Origin: an uncultured Lachnospiraceae bacterium
Lineage (GTDB): Bacteria; Bacillota_A; Clostridia; Lachnospirales; Lachnospiraceae
DNA length: 16,387 nucleotides
Direction of reading: 5' to 3'
Assembly (NCBI GenBank): GCA_910588595.1
Contig: CAJUQU010000050.1
Coordinates: 1,413-17,799, forward strand
The notes below the pieces were generated by a model, which did no database searches, was not told the DNA's origin, and was given only the letters and a program-made list of their open reading frames with translations. The translations under genes and the position numbers were made by a program. Positions 1-7,887 of this stretch are shown here, in pieces (the stretch's first letter is position 1; each line of letters begins with the position of its first letter).

Positions 1-277
1 ACCTGCGATAATGAAACAATCCATAATATTTTTGACCGGTCTCGCTGTTACTAAGATCAAGACAGTTCTTCCATATCCAGTAAAGCACTGTAAGCTCGCA
101 ATAATTGGCATTTTTATGTGAAATATTTTCACCCATACTGTCTAAAATATCAGCAACCCTCTCTTCTGTCAGGGCTGCGCCTGCTTGTACAGGATAGAGC
201 CATTTCGGATAACTACAAACCTTCTGCAGCGGGCGATCCTTATAAAATTTTGCAACATATACTTCAAAATCAGACAA
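1..277 (-). CDS. DUF4422 glycosyltransferase, N-terminal part only
   Basis: The gene starts inside the window and runs off the left edge, leaving 92 codons. The reading contains the DUF4422 hallmarks: VYVAKFYKD near the start, a DNIS-type stretch written GENISHKNANYCELT, then YWIWKN, and GLFHYRR at the cut edge (most members have GLCHYRR). DUF4422 proteins are found in capsule loci and are treated as predicted glycosyltransferases. I chose the TTG at 277-275 because an AAGGGGG ribosome binding site at 286-292 sits about 8 nt upstream. A TTG at 283 is in frame but only 2 nt from that site. The reading frame is closed upstream by a TAG at 308-310. It lies 44 nt downstream of the 113-residue Rossmann-type gene, which in related loci I believe is fused to this family as one protein (from memory). 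The C-terminal half cannot be judged. Confidence 0.8.
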   Translation of the reverse strand, partial: MSDFEVYVAKFYKDRPLQKVCSYPKWLYPVQAGAALTEERVADILDSMGENISHKNANYCELTVLYWIWKNCLDLSNSETGQKYYGLFHYRR

Positions 278-285
278 TATCAATT

Positions 286-292
286 CCCCCTT
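286..292 (-). promoter_or_regulatory. Ribosome binding site for the DUF4422 gene
   Basis: AAGGGGG on the minus strand lies 8 nt before the TTG at 277. It supports independent translation of the DUF4422 reading frame, and so a true two-gene arrangement with the upstream 113-residue protein and not a simple sequencing frameshift. Confidence 0.5.
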
Positions 293-321
293 GCTAAATA
301 ACAAAAGCTATCCAGTGAAAT

Positions 322-663
322 TTATAAGCTATTAATTGATCGGAACATTCCAAGCCTCGCATAATACTTCTCCATAAGCATAGACTCCCTGTAGGAGTCT
401 ATGCTTATATGATTGTGGAATTTATTATCCTCAAGAAGCTCTATAACTTCTTTATGTCTGTCCTCGGGTACAGCAATAAGAACACATATCCTTTTGTCCG
501 GAAAACTCTCAAGCTCATAGACTGGAAGTCCTGCAAGAATGTCTGGATTTCCGACCTTGGTACTCACCATGAATCCAACTACCTCAAAATCCTTATATAA
601 TTTCTGAACAGCCAAGCATGCACCGAGGGCTATGCTCTTAGCTCCAAAGATTATAAGTTTCAT
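322..663 (-). CDS. Stand-alone Rossmann-type (PglD N-domain-like) protein, 113 aa
   Basis: The protein opens with MKLIIFGAKSIALG, a beta strand plus Gly-rich turn (residues 3-14). A second strand follows (EVVGFMVS, 27-34), then a G-x-P-V segment (45-48) and a hydrophobic strand ending in Ala (VLIAVPE, 61-67). This matches the small nucleotide- or sugar-nucleotide-binding domain found at the N-terminus of PglD-type acetyltransferases and on several other proteins in this window. No catalytic domain is attached. The stop TAA is at 322-324, and the DUF4422 glycosyltransferase begins 44 nt downstream in another frame. A plausible reading is that it works in trans with that enzyme, or is the detached N-terminal half of a protein usually made as one chain. 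The start is the ATG at 663, with GGGAG about 10 nt upstream. Function is not established. Confidence 0.75.
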   Translation of the reverse strand: MKLIIFGAKSIALGACLAVQKLYKDFEVVGFMVSTKVGNPDILAGLPVYELESFPDKRICVLIAVPEDRHKEVIELLEDNKFHNHISIDSYRESMLMEKYYARLGMFRSINSL

Positions 664-814
664 TTTATCTGCTCCCTATAATATATACCTATTTAACATA
701 CTCCACCCTGCCTAAGGAACTGTAGAAAATAAACCACTCAGTGCAATTTCTCGAAAATTACGAAAAATCAGGGTTGTTGCATTTTTATTTTAAGCGATAA
801 TTTGTCTACAATTC
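664..814. other. Longest intergenic gap in the window, no gene seen
   Basis: These 151 bases separate the acyltransferase gene from the 113-residue gene. All other gaps here are about 110 bases or less, and many are near zero or overlap. I see no open reading frame, no stable GC-rich stem followed by a T-run on either strand, and no convincing -35/-10 pair. An imperfect palindrome, AATTTCTCGAAAATT, lies near 748-762. GGGTTGTTGCA, at about 770-780, resembles insertion-sequence termini of the kind ending in a GTTGCA motif, but no partner end or transposase is present. Confidence 0.5.
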
Positions 815-1711
815 CTAATCATCATATTTATGATAACATTCTTCAACACTGTCATAACTTGCATATCCCAGAAAATCTTTCCGCCAGCATATTCCTCTTC
901 TTACGACCCTTGCAGGAGAACCCACTATTACCACATGATCGCCAAATTTACCCGATGTAACCGTTCCCGCACCGACAACAGAACCGTTCCCTATCGAAAA
1001 ACCTGAAAGCATCTGCGCCCGGTAGCCTACCCACACATGCTCTCCAATGATAACATCCTCTTCATAATTTACCCGTTTGCGCGTCTTTAAGTCAAAGATA
1101 TGATGACTGTCGTGCGTTCTTATAATAACCTCTGCCGACAATAGACAGCTTTTCCCAATTTCCAGTCTTGCGTTTGATACGTCAAACACCGCTCCACCAA
1201 TATCTGTATTATCGCCAATGCTACACACACCATTATTCCCCATAGATATATTCAAATTTCCGATTATGATATTCTTTCCAAAAAATACTTTATTGTGTTT
1301 ACCAAGAAAACTGACTGTAACATTATCTGGTAACGAAGCATCGAAAGTTATATCATTTTCATTTTCGTCAGCATACCTGCCTGACATATACTGAGTTTTT
1401 AATATTTTTCCAGTAAGATACGGGACTTTTCCAAGTACCTCACTTACATGGATAAACGATACGTTTAAATTTTCCAACTCTCCCTGTATTGACTTCTGTA
1501 CCAGATTATTCAGCGTAAATACTATTACAAGCACATTTTCAAGAGTTCGTATCTTATCCTTGCTTATAACAGGTATCCCATCATACACTGAAACGTCTGA
1601 TTCCTCCCATTTACGGTCACAAAGATAATCTAATTTTATCTTTGCAGCCAGCGTTTCCTTTGTATTTTCATAGCATTGTCCTATCCCATATCCAACATAT
1701 GTTCTCTTCAT
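815..1711 (-). CDS. Left-handed beta-helix acyltransferase with N-terminal Rossmann-type domain
   Basis: This 298-residue protein has two parts. Residues 1-93 form a Rossmann-like segment: RTYVGYGIGQC at the start, YLCD at 29-32, GIPVIS at 45-50 and a VLVIVFT strand at 60-66. Residues 131-270 form a left-handed beta-helix of hexapeptide repeats (for example IGDNTDIGG, VIIGEHVWVGY) ending in VGSPARVV, the usual end of the CatB/PglD-like O- or N-acetyltransferases. The candidate catalytic histidine lies in RTHDSHHIFD (198-207). The layout recalls PglD, where the N-terminal domain binds the sugar nucleotide, but the similarity is architectural and the substrate is unknown. AAGGAT sits about 8 nt before the ATG at 1711. 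It most likely acetylates a sugar or repeat unit of the polysaccharide. Confidence 0.85.
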   Translation of the reverse strand: MKRTYVGYGIGQCYENTKETLAAKIKLDYLCDRKWEESDVSVYDGIPVISKDKIRTLENVLVIVFTLNNLVQKSIQGELENLNVSFIHVSEVLGKVPYLTGKILKTQYMSGRYADENENDITFDASLPDNVTVSFLGKHNKVFFGKNIIIGNLNISMGNNGVCSIGDNTDIGGAVFDVSNARLEIGKSCLLSAEVIIRTHDSHHIFDLKTRKRVNYEEDVIIGEHVWVGYRAQMLSGFSIGNGSVVGAGTVTSGKFGDHVVIVGSPARVVRRGICWRKDFLGYASYDSVEECYHKYDD

Positions 1712-1759
1712 ATTTTTATCCTTACAAATATCACCACAGACATGTATTTTACTGTTAGC

Positions 1760-2791
1760 CTATATGGCATACAAAACAGTCTCAACACGATCTAATGAAT
1801 AGTGCCTAAGAAAAAGCTTATATTGAGGATTCATTTTTATTATCAGTTCTGGCAACTCCCAGATGTCCTCCTTCTTATGGTAAACACTTACCGCAAGTTT
1901 GGGTTTAAATTTTGAAATAATACGCTTTGCCCCCGACAACGCTTCATACTCAGCTCCTTCGATATCAAGCTTAATAAAAGAAACTTTCCCATTTATAACC
2001 TCATCAAGGCATGTTACAGGAACAATGGTCTTTCCTCCATCATGAAAACGAGATCCCTCGTTACTGTCATTTTCAAAACAAAGCTGTGTTTCACGACTCC
2101 ACAATCCCTTATTAATAAGTTTATACTGCCCAATATGTTCTGCCCTAAACCTATCCTCACATATTTTAATATTTTCCATATCAGGCTCAAATGCCCATAT
2201 TCTACCATTTCCATCAGCCCACTTCGCAAACCTGACCGAGTTAGTCCCGTCATAACATCCGCCGTCCACAAAAACCTCATTTTTACCCTTTCTAAATTTG
2301 AGTTCTGGCAAATCAAAATATTGGCATTCGTCCCACACTTTTAACATCATCTCGCCAATATCTACAATATTCTCTTCCCTTATACCTGCACTGATAAGTT
2401 GCATATACTGTTCAGCATGATACTTTGTCGAAGATATGTATATTGTCTCATCACGTTTCTTTTTCAGATATTCATCTAAAGAAATTATACTCCACCCTTT
2501 ATATTGCCCTTTGATATGGGAATCGATATATCCTGCAAACTCAAACTCTCTGTACAATTCTGCAATCTGCTTCCCCCATATACCTGCACCGAAAATATAT
2601 TTGTGTCTGCTGTCATTGAGAAAAATGCACCATAACTTCCTGTAGAGCTCCGTATTCTTCACAATGCTAATAATATACTCGTAATCACCGGTCAAGCTGT
2701 ACATCAACCGATTCGCATATATCTCTTTTGATTCCCTGTCACTTAAATATTTATAGACATTATTGATTTTTTCAGTAAATTTCCCTGACAT
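1760..2791 (-). CDS. FkbM-family methyltransferase with N-terminal Rossmann-type domain
   Basis: This 343-residue protein carries a clear FkbM SAM-dependent methyltransferase domain at about 171-343: FVDGGCYDGT (174-183, SAM-binding motif I), FEP at 201-203, IKLDIEGAE (273-281) and YHKKEDIWELP (304-314). Family members O-methylate sugars or polyketides. Before it, residues about 63-146 form a second nucleotide-binding-like module: YIFGAGIWGKQ, then GYID (87-90) and TIYISST (116-122). The first 60 residues are helical and not recognised. The start is ATG 2791, with AGGAGA 3-4 nt upstream. It sits 48 nt upstream of the acyltransferase gene, with which it is presumably co-transcribed. The likely role is methylation of a glycan residue; which hydroxyl is unknown. 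Confidence 0.88.
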   Translation of the reverse strand: MSGKFTEKINNVYKYLSDRESKEIYANRLMYSLTGDYEYIISIVKNTELYRKLWCIFLNDSRHKYIFGAGIWGKQIAELYREFEFAGYIDSHIKGQYKGWSIISLDEYLKKKRDETIYISSTKYHAEQYMQLISAGIREENIVDIGEMMLKVWDECQYFDLPELKFRKGKNEVFVDGGCYDGTNSVRFAKWADGNGRIWAFEPDMENIKICEDRFRAEHIGQYKLINKGLWSRETQLCFENDSNEGSRFHDGGKTIVPVTCLDEVINGKVSFIKLDIEGAEYEALSGAKRIISKFKPKLAVSVYHKKEDIWELPELIIKMNPQYKLFLRHYSLDRVETVLYAI

Positions 2792-2836
2792 ATTTCTCCT
2801 GCCAATCTGTCATTTTATTCCCACAAGACTATCTGT

Positions 2837-3997
2837 TCACACATTTTGCTCTATAAAATCTGGCGTAAACCACTTTATTTTTGATTCAACAACATTCAGC
2901 CCCAAAAGATACTTCTTAATGACTTCCGCAGTATGCAAAACGGTATTTGCTATAAGGATATAATCATAGTTCTCGCACTTAGTAATCGCCTCCGGCTCCT
3001 TTACGTCCATACCTTTTTCGATATAGCTCCTAAAATTTTTATCTACCCAAAGAACGATGCTCATATCCTCTACTTGTGAAAGATACTTATACATCTTCTG
3101 ACCGAGCACACCCGCGCCATAAATGATAATTCTGCTATTTTGGGGAATTCCCCCATACGGAAGCAGCACCTTCTCATCAAAATGCTGCATTTGTCTTATA
3201 AACAACAGATATTTTTTATACTGTTCCATCTGTAGATTCATAATCTCCCAAATGCCTTTTTCTCTAAATTGCTTTTCCAGATGTTCAAACAACAACTGGT
3301 ATATTCCCGTCTCATCTTTCAGTTCTTTCTTAGTAATACTTCCCTCATGCTGCACATAATGATACCCATATATACCAGTAATACAAATTTTTTCCGCCTC
3401 CAGTATGCTCGGATATACAACAGCCGCGTCCTCGCCCACTACAATCCTTTCATCAACGCATAACTGCGTTTTCAAAAGTATCTCCTTTCGGAAAAGTTTT
3501 GTTACCATATGGGGCTGGATACCATATTCAAAAAAATTTCCAGAATACAAAAGCTGAGACAGAAGTTGTTCTTTTGAGTAAGTGCCCTCTGCAAAACTTC
3601 CACATACTTTCTTTGAATCCTCCCCAATATCATGAAAATGCCCCGATACAATAAGATCCGCTCCCGACTCCTTCTGCGCCTGCGCCATGTGTTCATAATA
3701 GTCTGCTTCTATCCAGTCGTCAGCATCCACGCATCCGATAAACGCCCCTGCTGCCACCTCTAATCCAGCTTTGCGGGCACTTACAAGTCCGCCGTTTGTT
3801 TTATGTATAATCACGACACGCCCATCTTTTTTACCGTACTCATCACATATTTTACCGCTGCTATCTGTCGAGCCGTCATCCACCAAAACAACTTCTATAT
3901 CCTTATAGGACTGAGCAAGGATGCTATCAATACATTTTTCTAAATATCTTTCGACATTATAAATCGGTACTACTACACTAATCCTATTTGTCCCCAT
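2837..3997 (-). CDS. GT2 glycosyltransferase with C-terminal Rossmann-type domain
   Basis: This 386-residue protein has a GT-A fold family 2 domain at its N-terminus: VVVPIYNVERYL (8-19), VDDGSTDSSG (39-48), the metal-binding DADD (91-94) and a GED acid motif at 188-190, a candidate catalytic base. Residues about 288-380 form a separate Rossmann-like module: IIIYGAGVLGQK (290-301), VLWVDKNF (315-322) and YILIANT (346-352). It adds one sugar from a nucleotide donor to a lipid-linked oligosaccharide at the cytoplasmic face. The layout and length match the GT2 at 11017-12198 almost residue for residue in the first 100 positions, so the two are probably paralogues. The nearest AAAGGA is about 13 nt from the ATG at 3997, a loose fit, so the start is slightly uncertain. 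Confidence 0.88.
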   Translation of the reverse strand: MGTNRISVVVPIYNVERYLEKCIDSILAQSYKDIEVVLVDDGSTDSSGKICDEYGKKDGRVVIIHKTNGGLVSARKAGLEVAAGAFIGCVDADDWIEADYYEHMAQAQKESGADLIVSGHFHDIGEDSKKVCGSFAEGTYSKEQLLSQLLYSGNFFEYGIQPHMVTKLFRKEILLKTQLCVDERIVVGEDAAVVYPSILEAEKICITGIYGYHYVQHEGSITKKELKDETGIYQLLFEHLEKQFREKGIWEIMNLQMEQYKKYLLFIRQMQHFDEKVLLPYGGIPQNSRIIIYGAGVLGQKMYKYLSQVEDMSIVLWVDKNFRSYIEKGMDVKEPEAITKCENYDYILIANTVLHTAEVIKKYLLGLNVVESKIKWFTPDFIEQNV

Positions 3998-4037
3998 ATG
4001 CCTGTTATCATCCTTTCATTGCCCGCACTACATATAC

Positions 4038-4541
4038 TTAGATTCTTTCCAAAATATTCCCTGCCTCATCCACTCTGCCACATATTTTTGCTGGTACTCC
4101 TTGCACCAGACTATAATCCGGCACATCCATTGTAACCACAGAACCTGCTGCTACCATTGCATATCTGCCAATCGTATGTCCACACACAATTGTTGCGTTT
4201 GCTCCAATTGTTGCTCCTTCCTTCACCAACGTCTTTACATAATTTTCACGTCCTTTAGGATATGCCGCTCTCGGTGTGAGATCATTGGTAAACACACAGG
4301 ATGGTCCAAGAAATACATCATCTTCAATGATAACTCCTTCATATACCGATACATTATTCTGTATTTTTACTCGGTTCCCGATCATTACATTATTGGCTAT
4401 ATTTACATTCTGTCCGATTATAATACCTTTCCCAAGTCTGGCACCTGACTGTATATGACAAAAGTGCCATATTTTAGTATCTTCACCAATTATCACGTTA
4501 TCGTCTATGTAGCTGCTCTCATGTACAAAACATTTTTCCAT
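4038..4541 (-). CDS. wbpD: WbpD/WlbB-like sugar-nucleotide N-acetyltransferase
   Basis: This left-handed beta-helix acetyltransferase of about 167 residues transfers acetyl from acetyl-CoA to the 3-amino group of a UDP-2-acetamido-3-amino uronic acid. It closely follows what I recall of Pseudomonas WbpD: IWHFCHI (24-30), GQNVNIANNVMIG (43-55), KIQNNVSVYEGV (59-70), VFTND (83-87, with the conserved Asn), LVKEGATIGANATIVCG (105-121) and GVPAKICG (148-155). The upstream aminotransferase stop (4544-4546) falls just before the ATG at 4541, which gives an N-terminus matching WbpD. An in-frame ATG at 4556 would overlap the aminotransferase by 13 nt and is the alternative. Its place right after the WbpE-like gene fits the pathway order. 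Confidence 0.88.
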   Translation of the reverse strand: MEKCFVHESSYIDDNVIIGEDTKIWHFCHIQSGARLGKGIIIGQNVNIANNVMIGNRVKIQNNVSVYEGVIIEDDVFLGPSCVFTNDLTPRAAYPKGRENYVKTLVKEGATIGANATIVCGHTIGRYAMVAAGSVVTMDVPDYSLVQGVPAKICGRVDEAGNILERI

Positions 4542-4543
4542 AG

Positions 4544-5671
4544 TTACAGAATACATCCTTTCAATCTTTCAGATATGATTTGCACTTCTTCCTCTGTCAT
4601 GTACGGATGAAATGGCAGGGACAACACGCTTTCACACAGCGCATTTGTTACTGGATAGTCCAAATCATCATACATAAATTCCGCAAACGCAGTCTGCCTA
4701 TGCATTGGCTTTGGATAATAAACCACGGAAGGAATCCCATTTTCTTTTAACATTTTTTGCAGGTACTTTCTATCCTGCCCATTTCTTAACTGAATCGTAT
4801 ATTGTGCCCAGCTTGAATAATATCCTTCTTTTATAACAGGAGTCTTTATGATATCTTCCAGATATTTCGTGTAATACCCCGCCAGCCTGTTACTTTCTCC
4901 CAGCTCTTTTTGAATAAATATGGGAAACTTTGCCAAAAGCACCGCTGCCTGCAATGTATCCATCCTTGAGTTCATCCCAATATACACATTATCATATTTT
5001 GATTCTCCTTTACCGTGTACTGCATACGATCTTATTAATTTCGCCCAATCGTCGCTGTTCGTAAATACTGCACCACCATCCCCATAACATCCCAATGGCT
5101 TTGCCGGAAAAAAACTTGTAGTAGAAATATCACCAAATGAGCAAGCTCTTTGATCCCCTAATGCTCCTCCGAATCCTTGTGCTCCATCTTCCAATATGTA
5201 TAAACCATATTGATCCGCCACTTGCCGTATTTTGTGATAATCCGCTGGCTGACCAAATAAATCTACCGCAATAACTGCCTTAGGCACACCATCCCCTTTT
5301 TTTATGACATCCTTAACAGCTCTTTCAAACTTGCATACATCAATATTATATGTATCATTATCAACGTCAACAAATACCGGTTTTGCTCCCACTGCTGCGA
5401 CGACCTCACCACAAGCAAAAAAAGTAAAATCCGGCACAAACACAACATCTCCCACTCCAACCCCCCATGCCATCAAAGCAAGCTGTAATGCGTCTGTTCC
5501 ATTTGCACAGGTGATACAATGATTTACGCCTACATAATCTGAAAGCTCTTCTTCCAGCTCTCGAACCTGTTTTCCCTGTATAAAATTCACGGAATTCAAC
5601 ACACTCTGGATAGCCTTATCGATTTCCGCCTTGTTATGCTTATACTGCCTTTTTAAATCCCTAAATTCCAT
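4544..5671 (-). CDS. wbpE: WbpE-like PLP-dependent sugar aminotransferase (DegT/DnrJ/EryC1/StrS)
   Basis: This 375-residue fold-type I aminotransferase is expected to convert a UDP-3-keto-GlcNAc uronic acid to the 3-amino sugar using glutamate. Visible motifs are CANGTDALQLALM (55-67), an EDGAQ pocket (161-165, whose Asp pairs with the PLP ring nitrogen) and SFFPAKPLGCYGDGG (186-200), in which Lys191 is the Schiff-base lysine. The last motif and the start, EFRDLKRQ, are nearly as in Pseudomonas WbpE, which points away from generic DegT proteins. The start is ATG 5671, with AGGA 8 nt upstream. It lies 16 nt after the stop of the dehydrogenase gene and is immediately followed by the acetyltransferase, so the three are translationally coupled. 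Confidence 0.9.
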   Translation of the reverse strand: MEFRDLKRQYKHNKAEIDKAIQSVLNSVNFIQGKQVRELEEELSDYVGVNHCITCANGTDALQLALMAWGVGVGDVVFVPDFTFFACGEVVAAVGAKPVFVDVDNDTYNIDVCKFERAVKDVIKKGDGVPKAVIAVDLFGQPADYHKIRQVADQYGLYILEDGAQGFGGALGDQRACSFGDISTTSFFPAKPLGCYGDGGAVFTNSDDWAKLIRSYAVHGKGESKYDNVYIGMNSRMDTLQAAVLLAKFPIFIQKELGESNRLAGYYTKYLEDIIKTPVIKEGYYSSWAQYTIQLRNGQDRKYLQKMLKENGIPSVVYYPKPMHRQTAFAEFMYDDLDYPVTNALCESVLSLPFHPYMTEEEVQIISERLKGCIL

Positions 5672-5687
5672 AACATCTATCCTATAA

Positions 5688-6758
5688 TCAAAATCTCCCG
5701 ATAAAATCTGTAGTTGCGCATTCCTTTAATGGCAATTTCACTCTAACGCCTTCTGCCGCTGACTTATATATTGCAAGAACAAGCTCTAGCGATTTTTTCC
5801 CCTCCATCGCGTTTACATATGGCTGCCTGTCCTGTTTTATGGCATTGATCACATCCGTATACAGAGGCGTATGACCGTAGCCATATACATTGGGTGGATT
5901 CTCATGAAATCTTTCTTTGACAGATTCCGGATCATCAAGCAAATCAGAAAAACGCCACTCCTCTATTATATTTACCGACTGCCCACCCGCTTTTACAGTT
6001 CCCTTTTCACCAAATATGTACAAGGTTTCTTCCAGATTCTTAGGATAAACAGCTGTAGTGCCTTCCACTATTCCGTAACTTCCGTTTCTAAATTTTATCA
6101 GTGCGGTTCCAAAATCCTCTGCATCTATATATTCATGATTAAGCCGATCTGTCATTCCAACAACTTCATCTATATCACCACCCATCATCCAGCGCAACAA
6201 ATCTATGTTATGAATACACTGATTCATCAATGCACCGCCATCCTGCTCCCATGTACCGCGCCATGATGCCCTGTCATAATATTCATGGTTCCTACACCAC
6301 CTTACATGTGCTGTTCCATAAAAAAGCCTCCCAAAGCGGTTCATGTCAACTGCCTCACGGATTATCTGCACTGACTTGTTAAACCTGTTCTGATGGCATG
6401 CACAAACCTTGACATGATTTCTAATAGATGCCGCAATAATCGCATCCGCATCTTTTATGGACAATGCAATCGGTTTCTCAATAATACAATTGCACCCATG
6501 TTCTATGCAAAATAATGCTATCTCAGCGTGTTTACCACTCTCCGTGCAAATCCCTATAAGCTCAGGTTTTTCTGCTTCTACCATCTCTTTATAATTTACA
6601 TATTCTTTTACATCTTTTCCTAATTTAAACTTGAGCCGCTTATCTTTCATGCACAATGGTTCAATATCACATATAGACACTATCTCAAGTCCGTTGTTCT
6701 GGGCGGCCGCAATATGGTTTGGTGATATACGACCACAGCCGATCAATGCGTATCTCAT
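5688..6758 (-). CDS. Gfo/Idh/MocA oxidoreductase, probable WbpB/WlbA role
   Basis: This 356-residue NAD(P)-dependent dehydrogenase has an N-terminal Rossmann fold (YALIGCGRIS, 3-12; VSICD, 27-31), the family EKP motif (94-96) and GGALMNQCIHNIDLLRW (174-190) with the expected catalytic His. Placed between an epimerase, a WbpE-like aminotransferase and a WbpD-like acetyltransferase, it most likely oxidises C3 of UDP-GlcNAc uronic acid to the 3-keto form. The sequence itself is not close to Pseudomonas WbpB, so the assignment rests mostly on context. I chose ATG 6758 because GGAGAG at 6762-6767 sits 3 nt before it (5 nt from GGAG). An in-frame TTG at 6788 would add 10 unconvincing residues. It starts about 40 nt after the epimerase stop. 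Confidence 0.85.
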   Translation of the reverse strand: MRYALIGCGRISPNHIAAAQNNGLEIVSICDIEPLCMKDKRLKFKLGKDVKEYVNYKEMVEAEKPELIGICTESGKHAEIALFCIEHGCNCIIEKPIALSIKDADAIIAASIRNHVKVCACHQNRFNKSVQIIREAVDMNRFGRLFYGTAHVRWCRNHEYYDRASWRGTWEQDGGALMNQCIHNIDLLRWMMGGDIDEVVGMTDRLNHEYIDAEDFGTALIKFRNGSYGIVEGTTAVYPKNLEETLYIFGEKGTVKAGGQSVNIIEEWRFSDLLDDPESVKERFHENPPNVYGYGHTPLYTDVINAIKQDRQPYVNAMEGKKSLELVLAIYKSAAEGVRVKLPLKECATTDFIGRF

Positions 6759-6798
6759 ATTCTCTCCGTTCCTTTTACATCTTTCCAAATATTGTTAT

Positions 6799-7887
6799 TT
6801 ATAGAATGTTTTTTATCGTATCTGCAATAATCTTTGCTGCATTGCCATCGCCAAAACAGTTCGCCTTGGGCATTTGCTTTTCATCTGAAATTAATGCATT
6901 GTTTATCTCGGACAGCCCACTCTCTACAGACTTCCGATCTCCAACATCTATTAACCTGATATGTCCACTTTTTATCAACTCAGGCCATACCGCCAGCCCT
7001 AAAAAGAAAAAACATCTTTTCTGTGCAAAGGAAGCTTCCTTGGATACCCCGCCAGAATCAGTAACTACCAGACTGCATTTGTTTAATAAAACTGTCATTT
7101 CCCTATATCCCACTGGTTCCATAATCGTCAATTTCTTATTTTGATAAATCCTATCCCATAATCCATACTCCGAAAGTCTTTTTTTGGTCCGTGGGTGTAA
7201 TGGAAATACAATGTTACAATTTATTCTGCTAATAAAATCAATAATTTTTTCCATCCGTTCCATGTCATATGTATTTTCCTGACGATGCCATGTCATCAGT
7301 ATGAAATCCGCAGGATACTTGGCTGTATAAGCATCGTTATCCTGCCGCACCACATACAAAAATTCATCATACATGACATCCCCTGAAAAAATAATTCTCT
7401 CTGCCGGAATGCCTTCTTTTTGAAGATTTTCTGCTGAAACCCTATCTGGCACAAAAAGATAGTCTGACAAATGATCCGCCACTACACGGTTTTTCTCTTC
7501 TGGATTTGTCTTGCTGTATGTGCGCGGACCTGCCTCTATATGAAAAAGCGGGATATTTAGTTTACTTATCACAACTGCTGCAGCCAATGTTGAATCCGTA
7601 TCCCCATAGATTATCACCCCATCCGGCTTTTCCCTGTCAACCACCTTTTCGAGTCGTTCCATTACCCTTGCCGTTGTTTGCGCATGTGTTCCGCTTCCTA
7701 CATTTAAATTTTCTTTTGGGTATGGAATGTCCAGCTCATCAAAAAAAATGTTGGACATATTCTCATCATAATGCTGCCCTGTATGAATTATGATTTCCTC
7801 TATATGATATTGCTGTAATGCTCTTGAAACAGGTGCTAGTTTAATAAATTGAGGTCTATTTCCAACGATATGCACAATTTTACTCAT
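6799..7887 (-). CDS. wbpI: WbpI-like non-hydrolysing UDP-sugar 2-epimerase
   Basis: This 362-residue enzyme of the UDP-GlcNAc 2-epimerase superfamily has GNRPQFIK (9-16), HTGQHYDENMSNIFF (35-49), YGDTDST (94-100), HIEAG (116-120), NPEEKNR (128-134), WHRQEN (200-205) and DSGGVSKEA (277-285). The PQFIK and GQHYDENMSNIFF stretches are typical of the WbpI branch and not of WecB, supporting a 2-epimerase acting on UDP-GlcNAc3NAc uronic acid or a relative. Two departures stand out: GPR at 120-122 where the family has GLR, and AVWPEL at 299-304 where it normally has TEWPE or TERPE. The preceding GT4 gene stops at TAA 7890-7888 and this ATG follows with no gap (TAAATG), so translation is coupled. A WecB-type paralogue lies at 14753-15850. 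Confidence 0.85.
   Translation of the reverse strand: MSKIVHIVGNRPQFIKLAPVSRALQQYHIEEIIIHTGQHYDENMSNIFFDELDIPYPKENLNVGSGTHAQTTARVMERLEKVVDREKPDGVIIYGDTDSTLAAAVVISKLNIPLFHIEAGPRTYSKTNPEEKNRVVADHLSDYLFVPDRVSAENLQKEGIPAERIIFSGDVMYDEFLYVVRQDNDAYTAKYPADFILMTWHRQENTYDMERMEKIIDFISRINCNIVFPLHPRTKKRLSEYGLWDRIYQNKKLTIMEPVGYREMTVLLNKCSLVVTDSGGVSKEASFAQKRCFFFLGLAVWPELIKSGHIRLIDVGDRKSVESGLSEINNALISDEKQMPKANCFGDGNAAKIIADTIKNIL

Noticed and set aside
2042..2344. Plus-strand open frames such as 2042-2344, 5871-6266, 6719-7144 and 9034-9453
   Set aside because: They lie antisense to well-supported enzymes, have no recognisable motifs and show the composition expected of shadows.
5688..6788. TTG start at 6788 for the Gfo/Idh/MocA gene
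   Set aside because: ATG 6758 has GGAGAG at good spacing and begins directly with the Rossmann strand.
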